Positions 1 through 7,583 are shown, counted from the first letter of the stretch. The stretch: 9,896 nucleotides of DNA from an uncultured Mollicutes bacterium (GCA_900540395.1 UQFQ01000031.1:1-9896); one strand, 5' to 3'. Numbers and translations: made by a program. The notes: generated from the letters alone by a model not told the origin.

Positions 1-17
1 CATTAGCCAAGATGGGG

Positions 18-43
18 TAATTAAAAATTAATGTTTTTAATTA
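18..43. repeat. A/T-only inverted repeat upstream of ftsK
   Basis: A perfect 10-bp inverted repeat, TAATTAAAAA (18-27) and TTTTTAATTA (34-43), has a 6-nt spacer. The downstream flank is CTTTTGTTCTG, so the U-tract is weak. It could be the terminator of a gene ending just left of the window, or a palindromic operator overlapping the putative ftsK -35 region. The stem has no G-C pair, so a terminator role is uncertain. Base composition alone makes such repeats fairly likely in this DNA. Confidence 0.35.
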
Positions 44-75
44 CTTTTGTTCTGAATTTTTTTATAATAAATGCG
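40..75 (+). promoter_or_regulatory. Putative ftsK promoter with no leader
   Basis: A perfect TATAAT lies at 63-68. A weak -35 candidate, ATTACT at 40-45, is 17 bp upstream and matches 3 of 6 consensus bases. The expected transcription start, about 7 nt past the -10, falls on or next to the GTG at 75. No Shine-Dalgarno sequence precedes that GTG, which fits a leaderless message. The region is extremely AT-rich, so a chance TATAAT cannot be excluded. Confidence 0.45.
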
Positions 76-2912
76 TGGATAAATTTGTTAAAAAAGTGCT
101 TAGCACTATAAGTTTTGATTGGACGAGAATTGCTCTCGGTTTTTTTGTTTGTTTGATTGCTGTTTTTGGCGCATTATCAAATGCTCCAGTTGATGATTGG
201 CTAATTTATGTTAGTAAATTTATTAACTGGTGTGTTTCTTTTTTAGTTGGTTCAATTTTGGCTTATGCTGTATATTTTATTTTGTTTTTATACGGTATTA
301 GCCTTATTTTCTCTACTAAAAAACTTGCAAAAGTTAATTTAAATTTAACAATTCTTGGCGCTGTATTTATTGTTTTTGGTTGTTTAATTTTAGTTTCTAA
401 TTCGATGGTTGATCAAGAGTTAGGTTATTTGACTTTCTCAAATTTTGAAGGCTATTTTCAACATTTATATAATGATTTCCCTAACGTCCAAAACTATTCC
501 AATACTGGCGTAATTGGAATGTTCTTGGTTGCTTTAATAAATAGTGGTATGACAAATATTGGCTCAAATGTAATTGGATCAGTTTTACTTGTTATTGGAT
601 CCTTCTTTGCGTTTGGAAAACCATGTATAAAAGCGACACGTTTAATTATCGATTATAAGAACCAAGTTTTTAGAAAAGATGTTAAAGATAACGTTCCAGG
701 ATATGATGTTGCTAAAGACGTCAATTATACATATCAAAACGTTAATAATATAAAAGAAGAAACCGATCAAAAAAGAACAATAATGATTAATCAAACAGAG
801 ATTAAACCAGAAATTGAGCCAGCAATTGAAAACATGATGAATAGTCACGTAGAAGTGAGTGAGCCACCTGTTGAACCAGTAAAAGAACCAATAAAAGAGA
901 ATGTTTATCGTGCTTCACCAATGAATAATAACGTAAATCAAACAAGTGGATTAATAAAAGCTCATTTTGATTTAGATGAAACAAATAAACCACAAGTAAA
1001 TACGAAATCTACTAGCGATGAAAATATAAATCAAGCCTCTCAAAATAGTAATCAAACGGCTGCTCAAGTGGCAAGTGAACCAGTTCTAACTCCTATGCCA
1101 GAGGTTCAGCCAACTATCAATTATGGAAATAAAGTAACAGAAGAAGTTTTAAATAAAACAGAAACAATTAATCAATATGCTTATGCTCAGAAGGAAAGAG
1201 AAGAAATTGTTACTCCAATTGTTGAACAAACAAAGCAACCTACCTTAAATGAACTTGCTCATAAAAATCAGCCAACTCCACAACCAGCTTCTAGCCATAT
1301 GAGTCAAGATGAGATTGATCGTTTGGCAGCTAAAAAGCCTGAATTTGAGGAACCTGAAACAACTTATTCAAATAAAGTTGAACTTAAAAATGAAAAGCAA
1401 TATGTTGGTGAATATAAATATCCACCACTTGATTTATTAGAGAACAGAGATTCAAGCGATACTTTAGATGAAAATAAGCGTGTTTGTGATTCAAGAAAAG
1501 AGAAAATTAATCAAATTTTTGCTGATTTAAATATAGGTGCATCAATTATTGATTATACAATTGGACCTAGCGTTACTAGATTCGACTTACAAACTGAAAA
1601 GAATGTTTCTATTAATGGAATAAGTAGATATATCGACGATATTTCCGTCAGACTTGGTGGTGTCGATTGCCGTTTTGTTCCTATCGTACAAGGAAAATCA
1701 ACTTCAGGTATTGAAATTGCTAACGCTAAAGTTAGTTTAGTTAATTTTAAAGATTGTGTTGATCGTTTACCAAAAGGCGATAAATATGGCCTTTATATTC
1801 CATTTGGTCAAGATATTAGTGGAAATTATATTTCAGCTGATTTAAAAGAATTCCCACATTTACTTGTTTGTGGTACTACCGGTAGTGGTAAATCTATTTT
1901 TATGCATAGTGTAATTATGAGTTTAATCATGAGAAATGCTGTAGATGACTTAAAAATAGTTATGATTGACCCAAAACGTGTTGAATTTGGTAAATATAAA
2001 GAAATGCCACACTTATTATGTCCACCGATTAACGATTCTCACAAGGCTTACATTGCTTTACAAAAACTTTGTGATGAAATGGATCATCGTTATGAAATCT
2101 TTGAAAATTGTGGTGTAAGTAATATTAAACAATATAACCAAGACGCTTTAGAAAATGGCAAAGATAAAATGCCTTATATTGTTTTAATTTGTGATGAGTT
2201 CGCCGATTTAATGGATACAAATCGTAAATGTAGTGAGCCAGTTGTTAGACTGGGCCAAAAAGCTAGAGCTAGTGGTATCCATATGATTATTGCTACTCAA
2301 AGACCATCAACCAATGTTATCACTGGTACAATTAAAGCTAATTTACCTGTAAGAGTTGCTTTATCTTGTTCAAGTTACACTGACTCTATGACTATCTTAG
2401 GCGAAGGCGGTGCTGAAAAACTTCTTGGAAATGGCGATATGCTTGTTTCATGTCCTTTAATCTCTAAGCAAGGCTTTGTTAGAGTTCAAGGAAGTTTTGT
2501 TGATAATAAGGAAATTCGTAAGACTGTTGAATTCCTCAAAGAGCATTATCCAGTTAAATACAATCCTGACTTCTTAGATTTAGAAGAAAAAACTAAGTCA
2601 ACAGCTTCGCTTGAATCAATTGCTCAACAAAAAGAAGAAAACTATAACTCAATGTATGATAAGATAAAAAGCTGGGTTATGTCTCAAGAATATACTTCAA
2701 TTTCGAAAATTCAAAGAACATTTGGCTTAGGCTTCCCACGTGCTGGCAAGATGTTCTCAATGCTTGAAGAAGAAGGAATTGTTGAGTCAGAAGCCACTGC
2801 AACGAATAATTCAAAAGGTCGTCGAGTTTTAGTTCATGCACCTGAAGAACCATTTGTTCAAAGCGAAAATCCGGGTTCAATAGAGCAAACTACAATGGAT
2901 TATTCTAAGTAA
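75..2912 (+). CDS. ftsK: FtsK/SpoIIIE-type DNA translocase
   Basis: Membrane-anchored hexameric ATPase that pumps double-stranded DNA through the closing septum and helps resolve chromosome dimers. The 945 residues show the full family layout. Hydrophobic segments near 17-34, 52-79, 89-108 and 165-182 form the membrane anchor. A charged, Gln/Asn/Pro-rich linker covers about 195-440. The alpha domain starts around YKYPPLDLL (447-455) and contains GPSVTRF (497-503). The RecA-like motor has Walker A GTTGSGKS (600-607), DPKRVEF, Walker B LICDEFAD (Asp707-Glu708) and ATQRPS. The C-terminal winged-helix gamma domain lies near 860-905 and includes IQRTFGLGFPRAGKMF. The family motif DSRTILD reads DSMTILG here (Met772). 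The start is GTG; the same frame is open back to a TAA at 18-20 with no ATG/GTG/TTG between. No SD is visible. The gene is longer than B. subtilis SpoIIIE mainly because of its linker. First gene of a four-gene operon; acpS starts 11 nt after its stop. Confidence 0.96.
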   Translation: MDKFVKKVLSTISFDWTRIALGFFVCLIAVFGALSNAPVDDWLIYVSKFINWCVSFLVGSILAYAVYFILFLYGISLIFSTKKLAKVNLNLTILGAVFIVFGCLILVSNSMVDQELGYLTFSNFEGYFQHLYNDFPNVQNYSNTGVIGMFLVALINSGMTNIGSNVIGSVLLVIGSFFAFGKPCIKATRLIIDYKNQVFRKDVKDNVPGYDVAKDVNYTYQNVNNIKEETDQKRTIMINQTEIKPEIEPAIENMMNSHVEVSEPPVEPVKEPIKENVYRASPMNNNVNQTSGLIKAHFDLDETNKPQVNTKSTSDENINQASQNSNQTAAQVASEPVLTPMPEVQPTINYGNKVTEEVLNKTETINQYAYAQKEREEIVTPIVEQTKQPTLNELAHKNQPTPQPASSHMSQDEIDRLAAKKPEFEEPETTYSNKVELKNEKQYVGEYKYPPLDLLENRDSSDTLDENKRVCDSRKEKINQIFADLNIGASIIDYTIGPSVTRFDLQTEKNVSINGISRYIDDISVRLGGVDCRFVPIVQGKSTSGIEIANAKVSLVNFKDCVDRLPKGDKYGLYIPFGQDISGNYISADLKEFPHLLVCGTTGSGKSIFMHSVIMSLIMRNAVDDLKIVMIDPKRVEFGKYKEMPHLLCPPINDSHKAYIALQKLCDEMDHRYEIFENCGVSNIKQYNQDALENGKDKMPYIVLICDEFADLMDTNRKCSEPVVRLGQKARASGIHMIIATQRPSTNVITGTIKANLPVRVALSCSSYTDSMTILGEGGAEKLLGNGDMLVSCPLISKQGFVRVQGSFVDNKEIRKTVEFLKEHYPVKYNPDFLDLEEKTKSTASLESIAQQKEENYNSMYDKIKSWVMSQEYTSISKIQRTFGLGFPRAGKMFSMLEEEGIVESEATATNNSKGRRVLVHAPEEPFVQSENPGSIEQTTMDYSK

Positions 2913-2923
2913 GGTTATTTTAT

Positions 2924-3241
2924 ATGAATGTAGGAATAGATCTTACTTATATTCCTCGCTTTATAGATAAAGAAGAACTAGCAAAAAAAGTTCTTTCGAA
3001 ATCTGAATTAAATGAGTATTATTTATCAAGGCGAAAGGAAGAATATTTAGCGAGTCGTTTCGCTTTAAAAGAAGCCTTTCTAAAATCGATTAAAAAAGGA
3101 ATTTTGGATATCGATCTTAAAAAAATTGTTATTGTTAAAGAAGAGAGTGGAGCAGTACATATAAATTATTCAGATAAAGACTATCCAGCTTCGCTTTCTC
3201 ATGAACATGAATATTGTATTGGAGTAGTAGTATATGATTAA
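2924..3241 (+). CDS. acpS: Holo-[acyl-carrier-protein] synthase
   Basis: Transfers 4'-phosphopantetheine from CoA to the conserved serine of apo-ACP, switching on the carrier used in fatty acid and phospholipid synthesis. The hallmarks of the small AcpS family are present: GIDLTYIPRF at the N-terminus with metal-ligand Asp6, SRFALKEAF (44-52) with Glu50, and SLSHEHEY (90-97) with Ser92-His93. At 105 residues it is shorter than the usual ~118-125, with loss mainly in the middle and at the C-terminus, but all catalytic motifs remain. AAGG at 2911-2914, overlapping the ftsK stop codon, sits 9 nt before the ATG and can serve as SD. Its last 8 nt overlap the pullulanase start, suggesting coupled translation. 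The lipid gene plsC two genes downstream fits the role. Confidence 0.93.
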   Translation: MNVGIDLTYIPRFIDKEELAKKVLSKSELNEYYLSRRKEEYLASRFALKEAFLKSIKKGILDIDLKKIVIVKEESGAVHINYSDKDYPASLSHEHEYCIGVVVYD

Positions 3242-5411
3242 CACATTTTTTGGCGCTAATTTAGTTGACTATCATACCATTAGAATTGCGATATTTTCAG
3301 AAGTTAATAAAAGTGATTCTTCACCATTTAATTTAATTATTGATAGTGAAAAAATCATTGTTTTAGAAATCGCTAAACAAAGTTATTTAAACGGCTTATG
3401 TTTATATGAATGCCGTAGTAAAGATAAAATTGAACTTGGACACAACTATGTGATTCAATGTCGTGATTTTGGATCAACTTCATTAAATGTTAATGAAGCG
3501 ACCACCTTCCCAACCTTTGATGATGATTTTTATTATGATGGAGACGATTTAGGAGCGCTCTATTCAAAAGAAAAAACAACTTTTAAATTATGGGCGCCAT
3601 TAGCTAGTAAAGTTTCTTTATTTATTAGAAAGAATAACAACGAAAACTTCACAACTTATAAAATGAAAAGAGGGGAAAAGGGAGTTTATGAAATCACTTT
3701 AGATGGCGATTATGATGGCTATATGTATCGCTATTCAGTCACTAATAGTGGCTTAAATTTAATCACAACTGATCCTTATGGAAAAGGTTCCACTGCAAAT
3801 GGCAAAGATAGTGTAGTAGTTGACTTTAATAAAGCAAAAATTGATTTGTTTGAAAAAGATTTACCAAAGTATGAAAAATATAGTGATGCAGTTATTTATG
3901 AACTTCATGTTAGAGATTTAACAATAGATGCTAATACTAATATTGAACATAAAGGTAAATATTTAGGTCTGGCTGAAGAAGGAAGAGTTACTAAAAAAGG
4001 AAATCCTGCAGGACTTGATTACATTAAATTTTTAGGTGTAACCCATGTTCAACTTTTACCTATTTATGACTTTAAAACAACTGATGAGTTAAATCCTGAT
4101 ACAACTTATAACTGGGGATATGATCCTGCTCAATATTTTGTACCTGAAGGAAGCTTTTCGTTAAATCCTAACGATGCTTATTCCCGTATTATTGAATTGA
4201 AACAATTAATTGCTGCTTTCCATAAAAACGGAATTAAAGTGAATATGGACGTTGTTTTTAACCATGTTTACTCTAGTGAATTTTCAACTTTTGAAAAAGT
4301 TGTTCCTAATTATTATTTTAGAAAGAATCGTAATGGCACACTTTGTAATGGCAGTGGATGTGGCAATGATTTAGATACTAGTAGAAAAATGGTCAGAAAG
4401 ATGATTATTGATGCCTTAGTTTTCTGGATGAAAGAATATGGTATTGATGGTTATCGTTTCGATTTAATGGGTTTGATTGATATAGACACCATGAATCTAG
4501 CCTTAAAAGAACTTAGAAAAATTAAGTCTGATTGTATGATTTATGGTGAAGGATGGGATATGGCGACTAACTTGCCATCTGATAAAAAAGCAACAATTTA
4601 TAACTCATTTAAAACTCCTGAAATAGCGTTTTTTAACGATACTTATCGTGATATTGTTAGAGGCAATAATGATTTTAAGAACAATTCTTATCCAGGATAT
4701 ATTTTAGGCAATACTTCTTTCCTTGAAGGATTTAAGTTTGTTTATTTAGGAAGTTGCGTAAATTATTGCTATGCTCCTCGTTTTAAGAGCCAAGAACAGT
4801 CAATAAATTATGTTGAATGCCATGATAATGGAACTGTGTTTGATAAAATTACAAGAAGTTTCCCAGATGCTGATTTAGAAACAAAACTTAGAATTTTGAA
4901 AATGATAAATTCGACTGTTTTATTTTCTTTTGGTATTCCATTTTTCCATGCCGGTCAAGAAATTGGTCTTTCTAAAAAAATGGAAGATAATACTTACAAT
5001 AAAGGCGACGAATACAATAAATTTGATTATTCAATTCTTGATGAAAGATTTGAAGAAAGTGTTTATTTAAAGAGTTTAATTGAAGCTAGAAAAGCCTATA
5101 GAGGCGCCTTCTCTCAATTTAAATCAAGTGATGATATAGCAAAGTCTAATATTTTCGTTAACCTTGAAAGAGGAGCTTTAGAAATAAAGATTTTCTCAAA
5201 AAATAACGTTGAAACCTATGCTTATGTATTTAATCCAACAAATGAAAAAATATCACTTTCTTTTGAAGACTATTATCGCTTAATTGTTGGTTCAGCCGGG
5301 TATTTAAGAAATTCTGATATTTATATTCAAAACTTTATAGTTGATCCATACACTGTAAATGTTTACGTGGTGAAGAAAAAAGATGAGAAAGTATCTAAGA
5401 GTAATAGCTAA
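3234..5411 (+). CDS. pulA: Type I pullulanase (GH13), AmyX-like
   Basis: Hydrolyses alpha-1,6 branch points of pullulan-, glycogen- or maltodextrin-type glucans. No signal peptide is visible, so it should act in the cytoplasm on stored or imported glucans. The 725 residues match the size of B. subtilis AmyX. Order: an N-terminal beta domain (about 1-100), a CBM48-like module beginning at FKLWAP (117-122), the type I pullulanase signature YNWGYDP (292-298), then the GH13 barrel. Conserved regions are NMDVVFNH (Asp339, His344), GYRFDLMG with nucleophile Asp410, YGEGWD with acid/base Glu439, and VECHDN with His530-Asp531. A beta-sandwich C-terminal domain follows. The ATG lies inside acpS; GGAG (3221-3224) is 9 nt upstream, a good SD that supports this start. 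The 3' end overlaps plsC by 29 nt. Type I is clear from the signature; the natural substrate is inferred. Confidence 0.95.
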   Translation: MINTFFGANLVDYHTIRIAIFSEVNKSDSSPFNLIIDSEKIIVLEIAKQSYLNGLCLYECRSKDKIELGHNYVIQCRDFGSTSLNVNEATTFPTFDDDFYYDGDDLGALYSKEKTTFKLWAPLASKVSLFIRKNNNENFTTYKMKRGEKGVYEITLDGDYDGYMYRYSVTNSGLNLITTDPYGKGSTANGKDSVVVDFNKAKIDLFEKDLPKYEKYSDAVIYELHVRDLTIDANTNIEHKGKYLGLAEEGRVTKKGNPAGLDYIKFLGVTHVQLLPIYDFKTTDELNPDTTYNWGYDPAQYFVPEGSFSLNPNDAYSRIIELKQLIAAFHKNGIKVNMDVVFNHVYSSEFSTFEKVVPNYYFRKNRNGTLCNGSGCGNDLDTSRKMVRKMIIDALVFWMKEYGIDGYRFDLMGLIDIDTMNLALKELRKIKSDCMIYGEGWDMATNLPSDKKATIYNSFKTPEIAFFNDTYRDIVRGNNDFKNNSYPGYILGNTSFLEGFKFVYLGSCVNYCYAPRFKSQEQSINYVECHDNGTVFDKITRSFPDADLETKLRILKMINSTVLFSFGIPFFHAGQEIGLSKKMEDNTYNKGDEYNKFDYSILDERFEESVYLKSLIEARKAYRGAFSQFKSSDDIAKSNIFVNLERGALEIKIFSKNNVETYAYVFNPTNEKISLSFEDYYRLIVGSAGYLRNSDIYIQNFIVDPYTVNVYVVKKKDEKVSKSNS

Positions 5412-6162
5412 AATATTGCCAGCTCTTATTTGGGCTTATTTTTCTTGGATATTTCGCTACTCTAGACATCCAGAAAAATACGATATCAATCTACGTTTTA
5501 AGAAAGTCCAAACTTTAATTCGCAAAGTTTTAAGAGCTTTTAATGTTACTGTAAATGAAATTGATGTTGATAAGTATGATTTGACTTTAAAAGAAGGGAG
5601 GCCTCACTTAATTGTTGCTAATCATATTAGTGGTTTTGATCCTTTAATTTTTATTGCATTAGCTAAAAGGCCAATTACTTTTGTAGCAAAAAAGGAAGTC
5701 TTAAAATTACCATTTGTTGGTAAAGTTGTTAAAAGCTTAGATGGAGAATTTTTAGATAGAGATGATTTAAAGCAATCTTTAAAAGTTTTTAAAAGTATTG
5801 CTCAAAAAATGATTGATATTCCTAATCTTGACTGGTTAATATTCCCTGAAGGCACAAGAAATAAAGTTGATCCAACTGATACTAGACCCTTCCATTATGG
5901 TACATTTAAACCAGCAATGAAAAACTCTTTAGATGTTAGCGTATTTTCAGTTTTAGGCACTCAAAGAATTCTAAATTCTAAGTGTAAAAACAAAATGAAT
6001 CCTGTTTGCTTAAAATATGATTTAACTTATACTTTTGAAGATTATAATGGCTTAAAAACAGTCGATTTAAGCACAAAAGCTTATGAAGAGTGTAGAAGTG
6101 GTGTTCAAAGCTTAATTGAAGAAGATAAAAAGTTAGTCCTTAAATACAATAAGAAGGCCTAA
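5383..6162 (+). CDS. plsC: 1-acyl-sn-glycerol-3-phosphate acyltransferase
   Basis: Membrane-associated acyltransferase that adds the second acyl chain to lysophosphatidate, giving phosphatidate, the precursor of membrane phospholipids. The 259 residues contain a hydrophobic N-terminal segment (about 9-25), the catalytic NHISGFDPL box with His81-x4-Asp86, the FVAKKEVLKLPFVG segment (100-113), and FPEGTR (154-159), which binds the glycerol-phosphate moiety. The start is forced: an in-frame TGA at 5371-5373 leaves ATG 5383 as the first start able to encode the membrane segment. GGTGA (5369-5373), which can pair with the anti-SD, lies 9 nt before it. The gene begins 29 nt inside pulA in another frame, so its translation probably depends on pulA. 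Its TAA overlaps the stop codon of convergent rsmF. The acyl-donor type (CoA or ACP) cannot be read from sequence; acpS in the operon makes acyl-ACP plausible. Confidence 0.93.
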   Translation: MRKYLRVIAKILPALIWAYFSWIFRYSRHPEKYDINLRFKKVQTLIRKVLRAFNVTVNEIDVDKYDLTLKEGRPHLIVANHISGFDPLIFIALAKRPITFVAKKEVLKLPFVGKVVKSLDGEFLDRDDLKQSLKVFKSIAQKMIDIPNLDWLIFPEGTRNKVDPTDTRPFHYGTFKPAMKNSLDVSVFSVLGTQRILNSKCKNKMNPVCLKYDLTYTFEDYNGLKTVDLSTKAYEECRSGVQSLIEEDKKLVLKYNKKA

Positions 6163-7448
6163 TGTCTTAATCCTTTTGGATAATAGTTTTTTAATCGACC
6201 ATTTACATATTTAACAAAACCTAGGTTAATTCCGTTATATGAAACGACGTAAAAGTCGTTTTTTATATTGTGGTTTTTAATTATTTCTTCCCCATGTATA
6301 TATTTTTTAAACTCTTCTTCAGTTAAAGCAATAGATAAAGATGGATTTAAATAATGAGCAAGATGGAAACTAGGTATAAATATATTTTTCTCTAAACTTC
6401 CAAAGTGTAATCCTGGTCTAATTAAATTAAGCTTGGTTAAATCTAAAGTGAAATTATTTAAATAAATTTCCTTGTTTATGTTAATTTCGTTTTGAAAATT
6501 TAATTCGTATTTATTAAGTAAATCTTTGTGGGTAATTTTGCTTTTACTTTTATTTATTGAAGTAGAACTGGCTCCTTTTTTATGAAGTAAAGCAATAAAT
6601 TGACCTTCTCCATCATATAAATTTGGAAATAAATGAATTGCTTCTGGTAAAAGTTCACTTTTGTAATAATATGGTTTATTTTCGATATTAATTATTTCTA
6701 AATCATTAAAATTATTAAGAGCATCTAAAACGACATCTTCATTTTCTTCTTTTGAAAAGCTGCAAGTGGAATAGATTAAATATCCATCTTCTTTAAGCAT
6801 AAAGTTAGCCATCTTTATTAACTCTTTTTGTCTTTCTTGAAGACTTAAAACCTTGTTAATTGTCCAATCTTCTTTTGCTAAAGAATTTTTGCGAAACATT
6901 GCACTTCCAGAACAAGGAGCATCAAGAATAATAGCGTTAAATTTATTTTGATAAAATTTATATATCTTTGAAAAATCGTTATTGGTTACAATGACATTTG
7001 AAAAGCCTTGTCGCTCTATGTTTTTTGATAGTTCAAGTGCCCTTTGGTGACTTAAATCGTTTGCAATAATGTTTAGATTTTTATCTAAATTATTGAGTAG
7101 TAGTGATATTGTCTTCCCGCCAGGAGCAGAACACAAATCTAGCACTAAATCACCATTTTTAGTAGGTAAATAGTAGGAAACTAGTAGTGAACTAGCATCA
7201 ATCAAGTAGTAAGCGCCATTGTCGAAGAGATATGATTTGCCAAATTGATACTCGTTTTTGTTATAATAAAACACATTTTTTAAGAAAGGATGCTCTTTTA
7301 TATTTGGAAAAGCGGTCTTGAATGCTTGAGCACTCATTTTTGATGTGTTTAATATTAAAGAATTAGTTCTTTCTTTTTCTTGAGCAAGTACTAGTTCGTG
7401 AATAAATTCGTCATTTAAGTATTCTTTTAAATTATCTTCAAACTTCAT
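6159..7448 (-). CDS. rsmF: RsmF-like 16S rRNA (cytosine-5) methyltransferase
   Basis: SAM-dependent m5C methyltransferase of the NOL1/NOP2/Sun (RsmB/RsmF) family, acting on a cytosine in rRNA during 30S assembly. The 429 residues have an N-terminal RNA-binding part (about 1-65) and a Rossmann domain with SAM motif LDLCSAPGGKT (103-113). Motif IV is LDAPCSGSAMFRKN with Cys179, used for product release, and motif VI is YSTCSFSKEENEDVV with nucleophile Cys229. A C-terminal PUA-like domain (about 335-429) ends in VVSYNGINLGFVK and YYPKGLRH. That C-terminal extension favours RsmF over RsmB, which has an N-terminal NusB-like domain instead. The exact target base (C1407 in E. coli RsmF; a neighbouring C in some Firmicutes relatives) cannot be assigned. 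The ATG at 7448-7446 has no SD and follows a -10-like box closely. The TAG shares bases with the plsC TAA, and the 3' end carries a terminator hairpin for the opposite strand. Confidence 0.92.
   Translation of the reverse strand: MKFEDNLKEYLNDEFIHELVLAQEKERTNSLILNTSKMSAQAFKTAFPNIKEHPFLKNVFYYNKNEYQFGKSYLFDNGAYYLIDASSLLVSYYLPTKNGDLVLDLCSAPGGKTISLLLNNLDKNLNIIANDLSHQRALELSKNIERQGFSNVIVTNNDFSKIYKFYQNKFNAIILDAPCSGSAMFRKNSLAKEDWTINKVLSLQERQKELIKMANFMLKEDGYLIYSTCSFSKEENEDVVLDALNNFNDLEIINIENKPYYYKSELLPEAIHLFPNLYDGEGQFIALLHKKGASSTSINKSKSKITHKDLLNKYELNFQNEININKEIYLNNFTLDLTKLNLIRPGLHFGSLEKNIFIPSFHLAHYLNPSLSIALTEEEFKKYIHGEEIIKNHNIKNDFYVVSYNGINLGFVKYVNGRLKNYYPKGLRH
6242..6264 (+). terminator. Rho-independent terminator for the ftsK-plsC operon
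   Basis: A perfect 7-bp stem, AAACGAC (6242-6248) and GTCGTTT (6255-6261), has loop GTAAAA, and a run of six T (6259-6264) continues past the stem. A G6241-T6262 wobble could extend it. It lies 80 nt past the plsC stop, inside the 3' coding region of rsmF (about codons 395-403). On the opposite strand the hairpin is followed by CATATAACGG, with no U-tract, so it should stop only + strand transcripts. Confidence 0.7.
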
Positions 7449-7491
7449 ATTTACAATTATCGATTATTTTTGCTCAAAAGTGTAATGAAAA
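7448..7491 (-). promoter_or_regulatory. Putative rsmF promoter, short or no leader
   Basis: Read on the - strand there are two overlapping options. TTTTCA (7491-7486), a 17-bp spacer and AATAAT (7468-7463) match 4/6 and 5/6 of consensus and predict an 8-nt leader. ATTACA (7486-7481), a 19-bp spacer and GATAAT (7461-7456) put the start at the ATG itself. Either way the leader is too short for a normal SD, and none is seen. Confidence is limited by the AT-richness. Confidence 0.45.
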
Positions 7492-7583
7492 TTAACTAAC
7501 TATATAAAAGATTTAATTTTAAATAAATAGCATATCTATCGTTGTTTTTAAATATTTCAATATTAAATGATTTAATTTTTATA

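Noticed and set aside
1..31. Possible 3' tail of an upstream gene
   Set aside because: Two frames are open from the edge to nearby stops (TAA at 18-20 and TAA at 29-31), but 5-9 residues are too few to identify or even choose a frame.
642..993. Antisense reading frames opposite the ftsK linker
   Set aside because: They arise from the repetitive, low-complexity Gln/Asn/Glu linker codons; no start signal or known motif.
6050..6072. Possible - strand terminator for rsmF within plsC (GCTTAAA / TTTAAGC)
   Set aside because: On the - strand the stem is followed by CATTATAATC, without the U-tract required for intrinsic termination.
7064..7095. Hairpin inside rsmF (CAATAA, TTTAGAT / ATCTAAA, TTATTG; loop TTTT)
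   Set aside because: It gives 13 pairs with a 2-nt bulge but is almost all A-T, lies mid-gene, has no U-tract in a useful place, and encodes a repetitive Asn/Leu/Asp stretch; chance is the simplest explanation.
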